The notes under the pieces were generated by a model. It made no database searches and was not told where the DNA came from. It was given only the letters and a program-made list of their open reading frames with translations. From NCBI RefSeq assembly GCF_023746615.1, contig NZ_CP082275.1, positions 1,240,001 through 1,304,000 of the forward strand: 64,000 nucleotides of DNA. Direction: 5' to 3'. Made by a program: the position numbers and the translations under genes. Each line of letters starts with the position of its first letter. Position 1 is the first letter of the stretch. This DNA comes from Grimontia kaedaensis. GTDB taxonomy: Bacteria; Pseudomonadota; Gammaproteobacteria; Enterobacterales; Vibrionaceae. Shown here piece after piece: positions 49,875 through 58,098 of this stretch.

Positions 49875-52025
49875 ATGGCAATAATCAATGGCACCAGCGG
49901 TGTCGATGCGCTCTATGGCGACATAGAACAAAGCAACAATCTTCTTATTAATGGTGATTTCGAAGCCTGGGGAGACGACACCTCCAACACTTGGGGGCTG
50001 TTCGACGACAACCAGGTAGCGGGTTGGTACACACCGGGTACCAACAAAATCGAACTGCAACAGGGTACTTTCGGCGGTACACCGACGAACAGTGTGACCA
50101 ACACGGTTTTAGAACTCGACAGTCACACCAACACGTGGGTTCAACAGGACGTCGATGTCACCAATTTAACAGAGTCGGGAGACGCAACACTTAACCTTTC
50201 CTTTGATTACGCCAACCGCTATCGCGGCTCGGACACATCAACCAGTCAGTTTGAAGTCAAGGTGTTGGATAACCAGGGCAACCTGCTTTACAGCCAGTTC
50301 TTCGATAATACCCAAGCGAATACCAGCTATGTGAACTTTGGAATCGACTTTTCAGTCCCTGAAGGAACAACCGGTATTTCACTGCGTTTTGAAGCTAAGG
50401 GCACGTCTGACAGCTACGGCGCATTGATTGACAACGTTGCGCTGACAACTTCTACCGTGGGTGATGTTAACGACACCATCAATGGCTACGAAGGCGATGA
50501 CTTTATCGATGGCCTAACGGGTAATGACATCCTCTATGGCGGCAACGGTAACGATGAAGTTTACGGCAGCGAAGGCGATGACGTTATCTATGGTAATGAC
50601 GGGTTTGACGTTAACGGTACCCGAGAATTGCTGATTAATGGTGATTTCGAAGACTATGGTAACAACACCACCAACCATTGGAGCTTGCTGGACGATCATC
50701 AAGTCACGGGCTGGTACATACCCGACGGCAACAAGATTGAACTTCAACAAGGCACCTTTGGTGGTACGCCACAGAATGACGTCACCAATACGGTACTGGA
50801 ATTGGACAGCCACACCAACACTTGGGTGCAGCAGGATGTCGACATCACAGGACTGGCTGAAAACGGTGATGCTACGCTGGAGCTGTCTTTCGATTATGCC
50901 AACCGCTATCGTGGCTCAGACACGGCGACCAGCCAGTTTGAAGTGAAGGTCTTCGACCAACAGGGCAATGTGATTTATTCCCAGTTTTTCGATAACACCC
51001 AAGCTAACGACCACTATGTGTCGTTTGCCACTGATGTGACCATTCCACAGGGTATGAATTTCATCAGCATCCGCTTTGAAGGCAAAGGACAATCTGACAC
51101 GTATGGTGCGCTGATTGACAATGTTTCTCTCAGACAAGCACCAGACAGCGAGGGTGACGATGACATGCTCTTTGGCGGTCAGGGTAACGACACAATTTGG
51201 GGCGAGCAGGGTGATGATTACATCGAAGGCAACGACGGTAATGATGACATCCGCGGCGGTACCGGGGATGACACCATTCACGGCGGCGTTGGTAATGATG
51301 TGCTCTACGGGAATGCTGGTGATGACGTCATATATGGCGGTGAAGGCGACGATTTGCTGAAAGGTGGTAGTGGCAGTGATCAGCTTTACGGTGGAGCGGG
51401 CAACGACTACCTTGATGCCGGGTTTGATGGAGACTACATCCTTGATGGTGGTACTGGCTTGGATATCTACCGCGGTAGCGAGGGTGACGACCTCCTTTTG
51501 TTTGATGCAGAAGACTTCTCAGACATCAATTTTATCAATACCCACGACAATGTTTATTTGGGTGACCGGGGCTTCGACCAGTTGATCATTCAAGGCGATG
51601 CCAACGTTGATTTCACCGGTGTCTCTTACGGTGTGACTGCGGGAGGTGAAAATCCAATCGCTCAGGTAGAGGCAGCAATTGGTGATGATGGTGATCAGTC
51701 AGTCTCTATCAGTGCGTTTGCCATTCATGAACAATCCGATCTGCCTCAGCCGACCACCTTCACCGATCCAGGTGAATGGAATGGTTTTGTTGCTTACCTT
51801 GGAGATGGTAATGATTCATTCAATCTGGAAGCAGGTGGCTGGACTTACAACGCTGCTGCCACTCCATCAGCCACGCTTTCAGCTGAGATGATTTCTATCC
51901 TTGGTCTGAGCAGCGCACAAGTCGGCGAATTGCAGGCGTATGTTTTCGACCACGCTGTACATAACACCATCACTATTTGGACAGATGCAGAAAGCGTCTA
52001 TCAAGACGGTATCAGCATCATCTAA
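49875..52025 (+). CDS. RTX-repeat protein with two jelly-roll-like modules (array gene 4)
   Basis: 716 residues, no signal peptide; begins MAIINGTSGVDALYGDIEQ. Two modules of the type found in array gene 2 lie at about 18–190 and 250–415 (LLINGDFE, GWYTPG, IELQQGTFGGTP, TWVQQDVDV, DSYGALIDNV). RTX repeats are at about 196–240 and 425–525, then the shared C-terminal domain (525–716), which is the most divergent of the four (TAGGENPIAQVEAAIGDDGDQ). It lacks the DUF4114-like insert of gene 2, so it reads as a shorter paralogue. Own terminator, immediately followed by an inverted-repeat element. Confidence 0.86.
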   Translation: MAIINGTSGVDALYGDIEQSNNLLINGDFEAWGDDTSNTWGLFDDNQVAGWYTPGTNKIELQQGTFGGTPTNSVTNTVLELDSHTNTWVQQDVDVTNLTESGDATLNLSFDYANRYRGSDTSTSQFEVKVLDNQGNLLYSQFFDNTQANTSYVNFGIDFSVPEGTTGISLRFEAKGTSDSYGALIDNVALTTSTVGDVNDTINGYEGDDFIDGLTGNDILYGGNGNDEVYGSEGDDVIYGNDGFDVNGTRELLINGDFEDYGNNTTNHWSLLDDHQVTGWYIPDGNKIELQQGTFGGTPQNDVTNTVLELDSHTNTWVQQDVDITGLAENGDATLELSFDYANRYRGSDTATSQFEVKVFDQQGNVIYSQFFDNTQANDHYVSFATDVTIPQGMNFISIRFEGKGQSDTYGALIDNVSLRQAPDSEGDDDMLFGGQGNDTIWGEQGDDYIEGNDGNDDIRGGTGDDTIHGGVGNDVLYGNAGDDVIYGGEGDDLLKGGSGSDQLYGGAGNDYLDAGFDGDYILDGGTGLDIYRGSEGDDLLLFDAEDFSDINFINTHDNVYLGDRGFDQLIIQGDANVDFTGVSYGVTAGGENPIAQVEAAIGDDGDQSVSISAFAIHEQSDLPQPTTFTDPGEWNGFVAYLGDGNDSFNLEAGGWTYNAAATPSATLSAEMISILGLSSAQVGELQAYVFDHAVHNTITIWTDAESVYQDGISII

Positions 52026-52050
52026 ATCGCGAGCAATCATGAAAACACTC

Positions 52051-52076
52051 AGCCCGGCAACCGCCGGGCTTTTTTA
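52051..52076 (+). terminator. Terminator of RTX array gene 4
   Basis: AGCCCGGC and GCCGGGCT pair around AACC, followed by six T that run into the next repeat element. Confidence 0.9.
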
Positions 52077-52237
52077 TACCAATCACAGTAGGTAGCTGAT
52101 CAGAAATAGGGTAGGAGAAATGCTCGAGAACAAGGCAAGAATATTCGATAAGTAGTTATTCTACAGTCAAATTTTCCAACGCAGTTATCGAGCATTTTGA
52201 CAATCTAGAATGAGCAGATATTGACTACGATTGGTAT
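52076..52237. repeat. ATACCAATC inverted-repeat (MITE-like) element
   Basis: 162 bases bounded by ATACCAATCACAGTAGGTAG and, mirrored, ATACCAATCGTAGTCAATAT. The interior has GCTCGAGAACAAGGC and a partly complementary right half with TTATCGAGCA. It is non-coding. Elements with these ends are common in vibrios and other marine gammaproteobacteria. Its right end touches the stop codon of the next gene. Confidence 0.75.
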
Positions 52238-53412
52238 TATGCCCGTTGCTTTTCCTTCAATTGAGCAAGGGCAATGTTAAAGGTGTCTGCATTCTTGTTT
52301 TCATCCAGCGCTCGGCAAAGCAGGGCTTCCATGGTTTCCGGTGCCAGTCCGCCAATCGGGGGATCGGTATCCAGATTGGTTGGGAAGGCATAGCCATCTG
52401 CAGCGGCTGTGGCGATGGCGGCTTTTTCAGCCGATGACAGTGAACCGTTTTGCCAGATGGCGCGAAGGGTCGGATAAACATTTCGACAAATTTCTGCAGA
52501 ATCAACCGTTTCCATAGGCTTGGCGAAAGCTGAAGAGATTTGTAGTAGATTGGCACTGCGATGGAAATCTTGGGTGATGTTTGCACCTGCTGCATGAAAT
52601 AAAGCAGGGTTAAAGAACACTGCGTCGCCTTTTTCCAAAGAAACCTGAATGTAGTGGGATTCAAAAAAGTCCTGAAAGGCTTTCTGGTGGTATGCGATAT
52701 AGCCAAGCGGGTATTGCTGGGAAAAAGGCAACAGCTTGGTTGGGCCACTTTCCAAAGGCATGTCGGTATGCGCAACTGCACCTTGCAACGTCAGCATCGC
52801 TGACATCTTCTGTGCATGCAGTGGGTAACGAACCGTTTCTTCCGGCACCTGAAAACCAAGATGATAATCACGGTGCGAAACCTGCGCCTCACCACCGGGA
52901 CGCACAATATTGACCTGTGCCGTGACCTGATAATGTGGCCCCAACCAAGCTTCACTGACGTAAGTCAGTAGCGGATTTTTGTAGTAATCAACAAAGGTTT
53001 CCGGGTCAGCTTCCGCACTTTTCTGGAACACATTCCAGATGCGTCCATTAGCTTGCGGACCTGTTTTGCCAAAGTGGTCTCCTGCGCCAAATCCCTTCTC
53101 CGCCTCAAGGATTTTTTCGAATACTTCGCTCATTTCATCAATCACGGCAGTGTTGTCATAGAAACGTTTAATGGCAATCACACCCGGTCCATATTGCAGT
53201 GCATGGGCGATTTCGTCCTGAAAGGCTCCGACATTTGATCCAGCAGAGCGCATGGCATCACCATTAAATATCAACACGTTATCAATGACGTCATCAGCCA
53301 AGGGGTAGTCGGCTTTGTTGGTGATTTGCGACGTGCAGACCTTAGCAAAAACCTCAATGTCGCAGCTTGCTTTGCTAAAAAACGAAAGGCGTGGAGGGGA
53401 GTGCAAATCCAT
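52237..53412 (-). CDS. Phytanoyl-CoA dioxygenase (PhyH)-like protein
   Basis: A 391-residue Fe(II)/2-oxoglutarate-dependent oxygenase candidate. The HxD metal pair lies in QVSHRDYHLGF near residue 179, a long substrate-loop region contains LESGPTKLLPFSQQYPLG near 235, and the distal ligand lies in FFNPALFHAAGANIT near 275, with an Arg (FHRSANLL) after it for 2-oxoglutarate. ATG 53412 with AGAGGT upstream is preferred over 43 extra in-frame codons in the promoter. It is divergent from iolB-2/iolG, so it may hydroxylate or demethylate an inositol derivative; that link is inference. The stop codon TAA abuts an inverted-repeat element. Confidence 0.82.
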   Translation of the reverse strand: MDLHSPPRLSFFSKASCDIEVFAKVCTSQITNKADYPLADDVIDNVLIFNGDAMRSAGSNVGAFQDEIAHALQYGPGVIAIKRFYDNTAVIDEMSEVFEKILEAEKGFGAGDHFGKTGPQANGRIWNVFQKSAEADPETFVDYYKNPLLTYVSEAWLGPHYQVTAQVNIVRPGGEAQVSHRDYHLGFQVPEETVRYPLHAQKMSAMLTLQGAVAHTDMPLESGPTKLLPFSQQYPLGYIAYHQKAFQDFFESHYIQVSLEKGDAVFFNPALFHAAGANITQDFHRSANLLQISSAFAKPMETVDSAEICRNVYPTLRAIWQNGSLSSAEKAAIATAAADGYAFPTNLDTDPPIGGLAPETMEALLCRALDENKNADTFNIALAQLKEKQRA

Positions 53413-53532
53413 AGCGATACCTCTTTGGCTAAATCGTCGAATAACTGTCTTTATTTCACTATAGCGCCAATTATGAAATATAAATTTCACTTTGTTGAGA
53501 ATTGAAAAATATGTTCTATTATTGGCAGATTG

Positions 53533-53554
53533 GATCATCAATCAGTTCATGATC
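53533..53554. promoter_or_regulatory. Dyad in the PhyH / iolB-2 divergent region
   Basis: GATCAT and ATGATC are separated by 10 bases, just upstream of the iolB-2 ribosome site. A possible regulator site; no match to the iol operator of the main locus. Confidence 0.35.
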
Positions 53555-53574
53555 AGTCACGACAAGGAGCCGTT

Positions 53575-54411
53575 ATGTCTGACCTGCTTTCCAAGCGAAA
53601 CCTGCCCGACGAAAAAGGGCGCTACCAGAATATCACTCCCGCCTCTGCAGGCTGGAAATACGTAGGCTTTCAGGCTTACCAACTCGCACCTGATGAAACG
53701 ATCACGTTCAAAGCCAGCAGTGACGAGGAAATCTGTCTTGTGCTGGTGGGCGGTAAAGCGAATGCCACATTGGCAGGTGAATCACTGGGTGAAATTGGCG
53801 ACCGTTCAGGGCCGTTTGAAAAGAAAAAACCGTACTCGCTATACGTCACTGCGGGAGATACTGCTGAACTGACTGCCACCACGGACGTTGAGCTTGCAGT
53901 ATGTCGCGCTACGGGTAAAGGCACATTTCCTTCTCGTCTTATCACTCCTGAGCAAGTTGGCGCAGAGGCGAGAGGAAACGGCAATAACAAACGCTATGTA
54001 CACAACATTCTCCCAGATAACGAGGACGCAGACAGCCTGCTGGTGGTAGAAGTCTATACTGACGAAGGTTGTACCAGTTCATACCCCAGCCACAAGCATG
54101 ACAGGGACGCACCGCCGGAAGAAACACACCTTGAGGAAACCTACTACCACAGATTGAACCCGTCTCAGGGTTTCTGCATTCAGCGGGTTTATACCGATGA
54201 GCGTGATCTTGATGAAAGCATGGCCGTTTACGACGGCGATGTGGTCATGGTTCCCCGTGGTTATCATCCTGTGGCGACCATAGCGGGTTATGACAGCTAT
54301 TACCTGAATGTCATGGCGGGGCCAGTAAGAAAATGGTTGTTCACCTGGGAAGAAGACCATGCGTGGGTGAACAGTCCGGAATATGCCAACAAGCACAACA
54401 ATCAAAAATAG
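53575..54411 (+). CDS. iolB: 5-deoxy-glucuronate isomerase (copy 2)
   Basis: A 278-residue bicupin of the IolB family. The diagnostic block SSYPSHKHDRDAPPEETHLEETYYHRL is near residues 163–190, and VMVPRGYHPVATIAGYDSYYLNVMAGP is near the C-terminus. AAGGAGCCGTT precedes ATG 53575. It is divergent from copy 1 (25289–26149) in most positions, so it is not a recent duplicate. It runs with the following iolG, 20 bases downstream. It may act on the same intermediate under different control, or on one derived from a modified inositol. Confidence 0.9.
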   Translation: MSDLLSKRNLPDEKGRYQNITPASAGWKYVGFQAYQLAPDETITFKASSDEEICLVLVGGKANATLAGESLGEIGDRSGPFEKKKPYSLYVTAGDTAELTATTDVELAVCRATGKGTFPSRLITPEQVGAEARGNGNNKRYVHNILPDNEDADSLLVVEVYTDEGCTSSYPSHKHDRDAPPEETHLEETYYHRLNPSQGFCIQRVYTDERDLDESMAVYDGDVVMVPRGYHPVATIAGYDSYYLNVMAGPVRKWLFTWEEDHAWVNSPEYANKHNNQK

Positions 54412-54431
54412 CAGTAGCAAAAGGAGAGGCT

Positions 54432-55421
54432 ATGTTTAATATCGCGTTATTCGGCTGTGGACGGATAGGGAAAGTCCATGCAGTGAATATAGACGCTCAC
54501 CCGCTGACTCAAATCAAAGCGGTGATAGACCCTTATCACGAAGGCGCTGCCAAACTTGCAGATGAATATGATGCCGAAGTGATGACTACGGAAGAAGCCA
54601 TGGCAGATCCGGATATTCATGCCGTGGTGATTTGTTCCGCGACAGATACCCATGCGGATTTGATTGAGCAAGCTGCGCGAGCGGGCAAAGCAATTTTCTG
54701 TGAAAAGCCGATAGACCTGAGTTTGGAGCGAGTCAGGGGATGCCTGAATGTCGTGAATGAAAATAATGCCAAGTTACTCGTTGGCTTTAACCGTCGCTAC
54801 GACCCTCAATTCCGTACCCTGAAAGATTTGTTTGAATCCGGCGCAATTGGTAAAGCCGAAACCTTGGTGATCACGTCCCGCGACCCATCGCCACCACCTG
54901 CTGAATACGTGAAAGTATCCGGCGGCATTTTCCGTGACATGTCGATTCATGATTTGGACATGGCACGTTTCATCATGGGTGAAGATCCGGTTTCAGTATC
55001 AGCGCACGGCTCATGCTTGGTAGACCCAGCGATTGGTGAAGCTGGCGATATCGACAGTGCTGTTGTGGTCATGCATTTCGAATCCGGTGCGATGGCGACC
55101 ATCATTAATAGCCGCCGTTCTGGCTATGGTTACGATCAACGTATCGAACTGCATGGCAGCAAAGGCATGTTGAAAGCAGGCAATGTCCGCGAGCATCAGG
55201 TTGAACATTGGGGCGACGAAAACTGTGCTGCGGCTAAGCCTCAGTACTTCTTCCTGGAAAGATACAAAGACGCTTACATTGCCGAGTGGCAACACTTTGT
55301 CGATGTATTGGAAGGCAAAGCAGAGCCGCAATGTACTGGCATGGATGGCGAATTGGCCCTTTACCTCGCGGAATGTGCGCTGGAATCGCTGGAAATGCAC
55401 CAAACGGTGAAAGTGAATTAG
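54432..55421 (+). CDS. iolG: myo-Inositol 2-dehydrogenase
   Basis: NAD-dependent oxidation of myo-inositol to 2-keto-myo-inositol (scyllo-inosose), the first step of inositol breakdown. 329 residues, the normal IolG length. It begins MFNIALFGCGRIGKVHAVNI. The catalytic Lys lies in FCEKPIDLSLE near 97 and the Asp/His pair in GGIFRDMSIHDLDMARFIMG near 170–178. GFNRRYDPQF is between them. AAAGGAGAGGCT precedes ATG 54432; longer in-frame starts overlap iolB. The main iol locus lacks this short-type IolG, so this gene may serve both loci. Confidence 0.94.
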   Translation: MFNIALFGCGRIGKVHAVNIDAHPLTQIKAVIDPYHEGAAKLADEYDAEVMTTEEAMADPDIHAVVICSATDTHADLIEQAARAGKAIFCEKPIDLSLERVRGCLNVVNENNAKLLVGFNRRYDPQFRTLKDLFESGAIGKAETLVITSRDPSPPPAEYVKVSGGIFRDMSIHDLDMARFIMGEDPVSVSAHGSCLVDPAIGEAGDIDSAVVVMHFESGAMATIINSRRSGYGYDQRIELHGSKGMLKAGNVREHQVEHWGDENCAAAKPQYFFLERYKDAYIAEWQHFVDVLEGKAEPQCTGMDGELALYLAECALESLEMHQTVKVN

Positions 55422-55438
55422 TTTCCTCCTACAAAAAT

Positions 55439-55476
55439 AAGAGGAGGCAGTCTCAGTACTGCGTCCTCTTTTTTTG
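55439..55476 (+). terminator. Terminator of the second inositol operon
   Basis: AAGAGGA…GCAGT pairs with ACTGC…TCCTCTT (one mismatch), followed by six T. Confidence 0.88.
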
Positions 55477-55540
55477 CGCGAGTTGCAATTAATATGTATA
55501 AATATACAGTGTTGATATTCACACAAAATATGGGGAAGAC

Positions 55541-56107
55541 ATGGAGCGTTGCAGCTGGGCGAATGTAAGCGAACTGGATCAGAAATATCACGACGAAGAG
55601 TGGGGTGTGCCTGTTCATGATGATCAGCAACTGTTTGAAATGCTGATTCTGGAAGGTGCGCAAGCAGGATTAAGCTGGACCACTATTCTCAAAAAGCGTG
55701 AAGGTTACCGCGAAGCTTTCGACAAATTCCATATTGAAACCGTGGCGGCCTATGACGAAAAGAAAATCGCCGATCTGTTGGAAAACCCGGCCATCGTCCG
55801 TAACAAACTCAAAGTGAATGGCACTGTGATTAACGCCAAGTTGGTGTTGGAAATCCAGAAAGAGTTTGGCGGCTTCAACGAATACATCTGGCAGTTTGTG
55901 GGTGGAAAACCCATCATCAATCATTGGGAAACCTTAGGGGATGTCCCAACTTCCACACCCGAATCTGATGCCATGAGTAAAGCGCTGAAAAAGAAAGGCT
56001 TTAAGTTTGTGGGTACCACGATTTGTTATGCCTATATGCAGGCGACCGGTATGGTGAACGATCACCTGACAAGCTGCTTCCGCTATGGGGTTGATGTCGG
56101 CGAATAA
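55541..56107 (+). CDS. tag: DNA-3-methyladenine glycosylase I
   Basis: Base-excision repair enzyme removing 3-methyladenine. 188 residues (E. coli Tag 187). It begins with MERCSWA and Y.DEEWGVPVHDD; the adenine-binding Glu is in LILEGAQAGLSW near 40, and RNKLKVNGTVINAK follows. The zinc-snap residues Cys4 and His17 at the N-terminus and His/Cys near the end (MVNDHLTSCF) are all present. GGGGAAGAC precedes the ATG. Monocistronic, ended by a long bidirectional hairpin. Confidence 0.96.
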   Translation: MERCSWANVSELDQKYHDEEWGVPVHDDQQLFEMLILEGAQAGLSWTTILKKREGYREAFDKFHIETVAAYDEKKIADLLENPAIVRNKLKVNGTVINAKLVLEIQKEFGGFNEYIWQFVGGKPIINHWETLGDVPTSTPESDAMSKALKKKGFKFVGTTICYAYMQATGMVNDHLTSCFRYGVDVGE

Positions 56108-56115
56108 GACCGATA

Positions 56116-56155
56116 AAAACAGAAAAGCTGGCATCTCTGCCAGCTTTTCTGTTTT
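56116..56155. terminator. Bidirectional terminator between tag and the EamA gene
   Basis: An 18-bp perfect stem (AAAACAGAAAAGCTGGCA and its complement) around TCTC. It overlaps the last two bases of the EamA stop codon. Confidence 0.93.
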
Positions 56156-57065
56156 AGCTCTTCTTGTTGATTCTCACCACGGCATAAACCACCAGAATCA
56201 TCCCTAGGCCGTGCCAGATGGTGAAGGCTTCATCAAGCAGGGTAATAGCAAAAAGTGCGGTCACTGCTGGACCAATATTGCTGGTTAGACTCAGCACAGA
56301 TGGGGTTAACCTTGCCATGGCCGCAGCAACAAAGTACGAAGGCAATACCGTACAGAAAAAACCCAGCACGACGCCCAGTGCAATAAGCTCATTCGACATC
56401 TCACTGAATTGCGCGCCTTTTACTTGATACTGAGCCATGATCACCAATCCTGCACTGCCCATACCAATACTGGTGAAAAGTTGGGAACCCATCTGGCCAA
56501 TCACTTTCTTACTCAACACCAAATAAACGGCAAAGGCCAAAGCCGCACCAATGGCCATCACACTACCAAGCCAAACCTGTGAACCAAATGAGCTGAAATC
56601 ATGCAGCACAATCATGGCAACGCCGACATAACCAATAGCGATAGAAAGAAACGTCCCTTTGCGCGGTGCCTCTTTCATAAAGACCCAACTGATGATCACC
56701 ACAAACGATGGAAACAGGAAGATCAACAAGCGTTCCAGTTGAGCTGAAATAAACTCTAGCGCCATGATGTCCAGCAATGCCGCGAAGTAGTAGCCAAGTA
56801 CACCGACAAGTGCAGCTTTCCAGCCAAATTGTCGAACTTTGCTGCGTTCACTGGCATTTCGGCATAGCCAGAGCAGGATGAGGAAATAAATAGGAAGGGA
56901 AGACGCTGCACGAAGACTCATGATAGCAGTGGCATCACCACCCATCGTGTACGCGAGCTTGATAAGCACAGGCTTGACAGAGAAAAGCACCGTGCCAACT
57001 AAGGCGTAAATGATACCGGTTCGGTAATCGGAGGAGTCTTGCGTACTGACAGACGCGTCATTCAT
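56154..57065 (-). CDS. EamA/DMT-family transporter
   Basis: A 303-residue inner-membrane protein with ten hydrophobic segments in two EamA repeats (about 15–145 and 160–300), the drug/metabolite transporter superfamily. Recognisable ends are GIIYALVGTVLFSVKPVLIKLAY and, in repeat 2, IGPAVTALFAITLLDEAFTIWHGLGMILVV. Substrate unknown; metabolite or amino-acid export is usual. AAGGAAGTGAACA precedes ATG 57065. The untranslated leader contains two mutually exclusive hairpins (57104–57145), so expression may be controlled at RNA level. Confidence 0.9.
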   Translation of the reverse strand: MNDASVSTQDSSDYRTGIIYALVGTVLFSVKPVLIKLAYTMGGDATAIMSLRAASSLPIYFLILLWLCRNASERSKVRQFGWKAALVGVLGYYFAALLDIMALEFISAQLERLLIFLFPSFVVIISWVFMKEAPRKGTFLSIAIGYVGVAMIVLHDFSSFGSQVWLGSVMAIGAALAFAVYLVLSKKVIGQMGSQLFTSIGMGSAGLVIMAQYQVKGAQFSEMSNELIALGVVLGFFCTVLPSYFVAAAMARLTPSVLSLTSNIGPAVTALFAITLLDEAFTIWHGLGMILVVYAVVRINKKS

Positions 57066-57464
57066 TGTTCACTTCCTTGAATTTGGTTTGTTGTTTTAAT
57101 CAAGGCTGTGAGAGGACGACATCCGGCTGTTCTACTCACAGCCGGAAACGAGCCACTCTACCGACTGAAGGGCATAAGAAGAAGTAGCCAGAGTGGTAGA
57201 GATTTGAAAATCATAAGTGACTCTTTTTTGGTGATGAATTTTTAAACTACAGAAATAGAGACGGGTGGGCAAGGGAATTTTTGGATTGGTTTTGAATGCA
57301 GAGTGAGCAAATTCTCCCAATTGGGTCGCAAACTAGAAATGCCAATCCACTGAGTCTCTACGAGGGCGTGATACGGTCCCTTGAGTTTGCTAGAAAAGAT
57401 TAACTCTTTTCAGTCTACACAACCCCCAGTCCTCCTCATTTTGTTGTTGTATATCCGGAGTAAT
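57066..57464. other. Divergent region EamA–GNAT (399 bases)
   Basis: Contains the EamA leader with paired hairpins at 57104–57145 and, on the right, the GNAT gene leader. I see no further gene. Confidence 0.5.
57104..57145 (-). promoter_or_regulatory. Two-state hairpin leader upstream of the EamA gene
   Basis: On the minus strand CCGGCTGT (57145–57138) pairs perfectly with ACAGCCGG (57130–57123). The overlapping GGCTGTGAG (57143–57135) pairs perfectly with CTCACAGCC (57112–57104). Both cannot form at once. There is no U-run, so control, if any, would be translational or by RNA stability. Confidence 0.45.
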
Positions 57465-57953
57465 ATGGAAATTCGAAGAATTTGTTCTGATGACTTAAAT
57501 GGATTTTGGGCGCTTTGGCAAAGTGTCTTCAATGAGGGTATTTACCTTCGTAGCCCTCCGCCGCCCAAACACAAAATTGATGTTGTTTTGAATAAAATCA
57601 CTCAACAAAAAATACCTCAATTCGTTGCGATCATTGATAACGAGATCGTTGGAAGCGTTGAGGCTTTCCCTGGGACAATGTGTGGGCAGCACTCAGATGA
57701 AGTTGGGTTTATTGGTGCTCAAGTGCATTCGGATTTCAGGGGCCAAGGTATTGCTAAAAAGTTACTGGAGGCGGTATTGCTGGATAGTCGGCGCTTCGGC
57801 TTCAAAGAGCTGAAACTCGAAGTCTATGAATCAAACCTAATCGCGCAAAAGCTTTACGAAAAATTTGGCTTTCAGTACACGGGAGAAAAGGGTGAAGTGG
57901 AGCTTCCGTCAGGTCAAATGGAATGTAGCTTGAAGATGAACCTACTCCTCTAA
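57465..57953 (+). CDS. GNAT family N-acetyltransferase
   Basis: A 162-residue acetyl-CoA-dependent acetyltransferase. The acetyl-CoA loop V-x-x-x-x-RGQGIAKKLLEAVL is near residues 93–112 (HSDFRGQGIAKKLLE), followed by LKLEVYESNLIAQKLYEKFGFQYTGE typical of the C-terminal half. ATG 57465 has CGGAGTAAT upstream; the in-frame start at 57381 would add an unrelated leader. The substrate is unknown; it resembles RimI- and phosphinothricin-type relatives equally. Base composition is more AT-rich than its neighbours. Confidence 0.88.
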   Translation: MEIRRICSDDLNGFWALWQSVFNEGIYLRSPPPPKHKIDVVLNKITQQKIPQFVAIIDNEIVGSVEAFPGTMCGQHSDEVGFIGAQVHSDFRGQGIAKKLLEAVLLDSRRFGFKELKLEVYESNLIAQKLYEKFGFQYTGEKGEVELPSGQMECSLKMNLLL

Positions 57954-58098
57954 TAGCCACTTTTTCTAGTTAACATAAAGGTTTTGAGGATCTAATTCAC
58001 AGTCAGCTTTACTGTCATTTCATAGCAACGAGATGGTGGTTTGAGTTTTGTGGTTTTTGAAAGCCAAAGATCAAGAAATAAGATTTTAAGCAGCGAAC

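Noticed and set aside
42440..51400. Short direct DNA repeats resembling a CRISPR or tandem-repeat array
   Set aside because: They are in frame and encode RTX nonapeptides (GGxGxDxLx) with unequal spacing and no unique spacers.
42445..51891. Many overlapping frames full of Val/Thr/Met inside the RTX genes
   Set aside because: They are other-frame shadows of the GGTAACGACAC-type codons; none has a ribosome site or family resemblance.
53413..53541. 43-codon N-terminal extension of the PhyH-like protein
   Set aside because: It lies in AT-rich promoter DNA, and ATG 53412 has its own ribosome site.
57104..57200. tRNA-like features (GGTAGAG near a stem) in the EamA leader
   Set aside because: No acceptor stem, T-loop GTTCGA or cloverleaf can be built.
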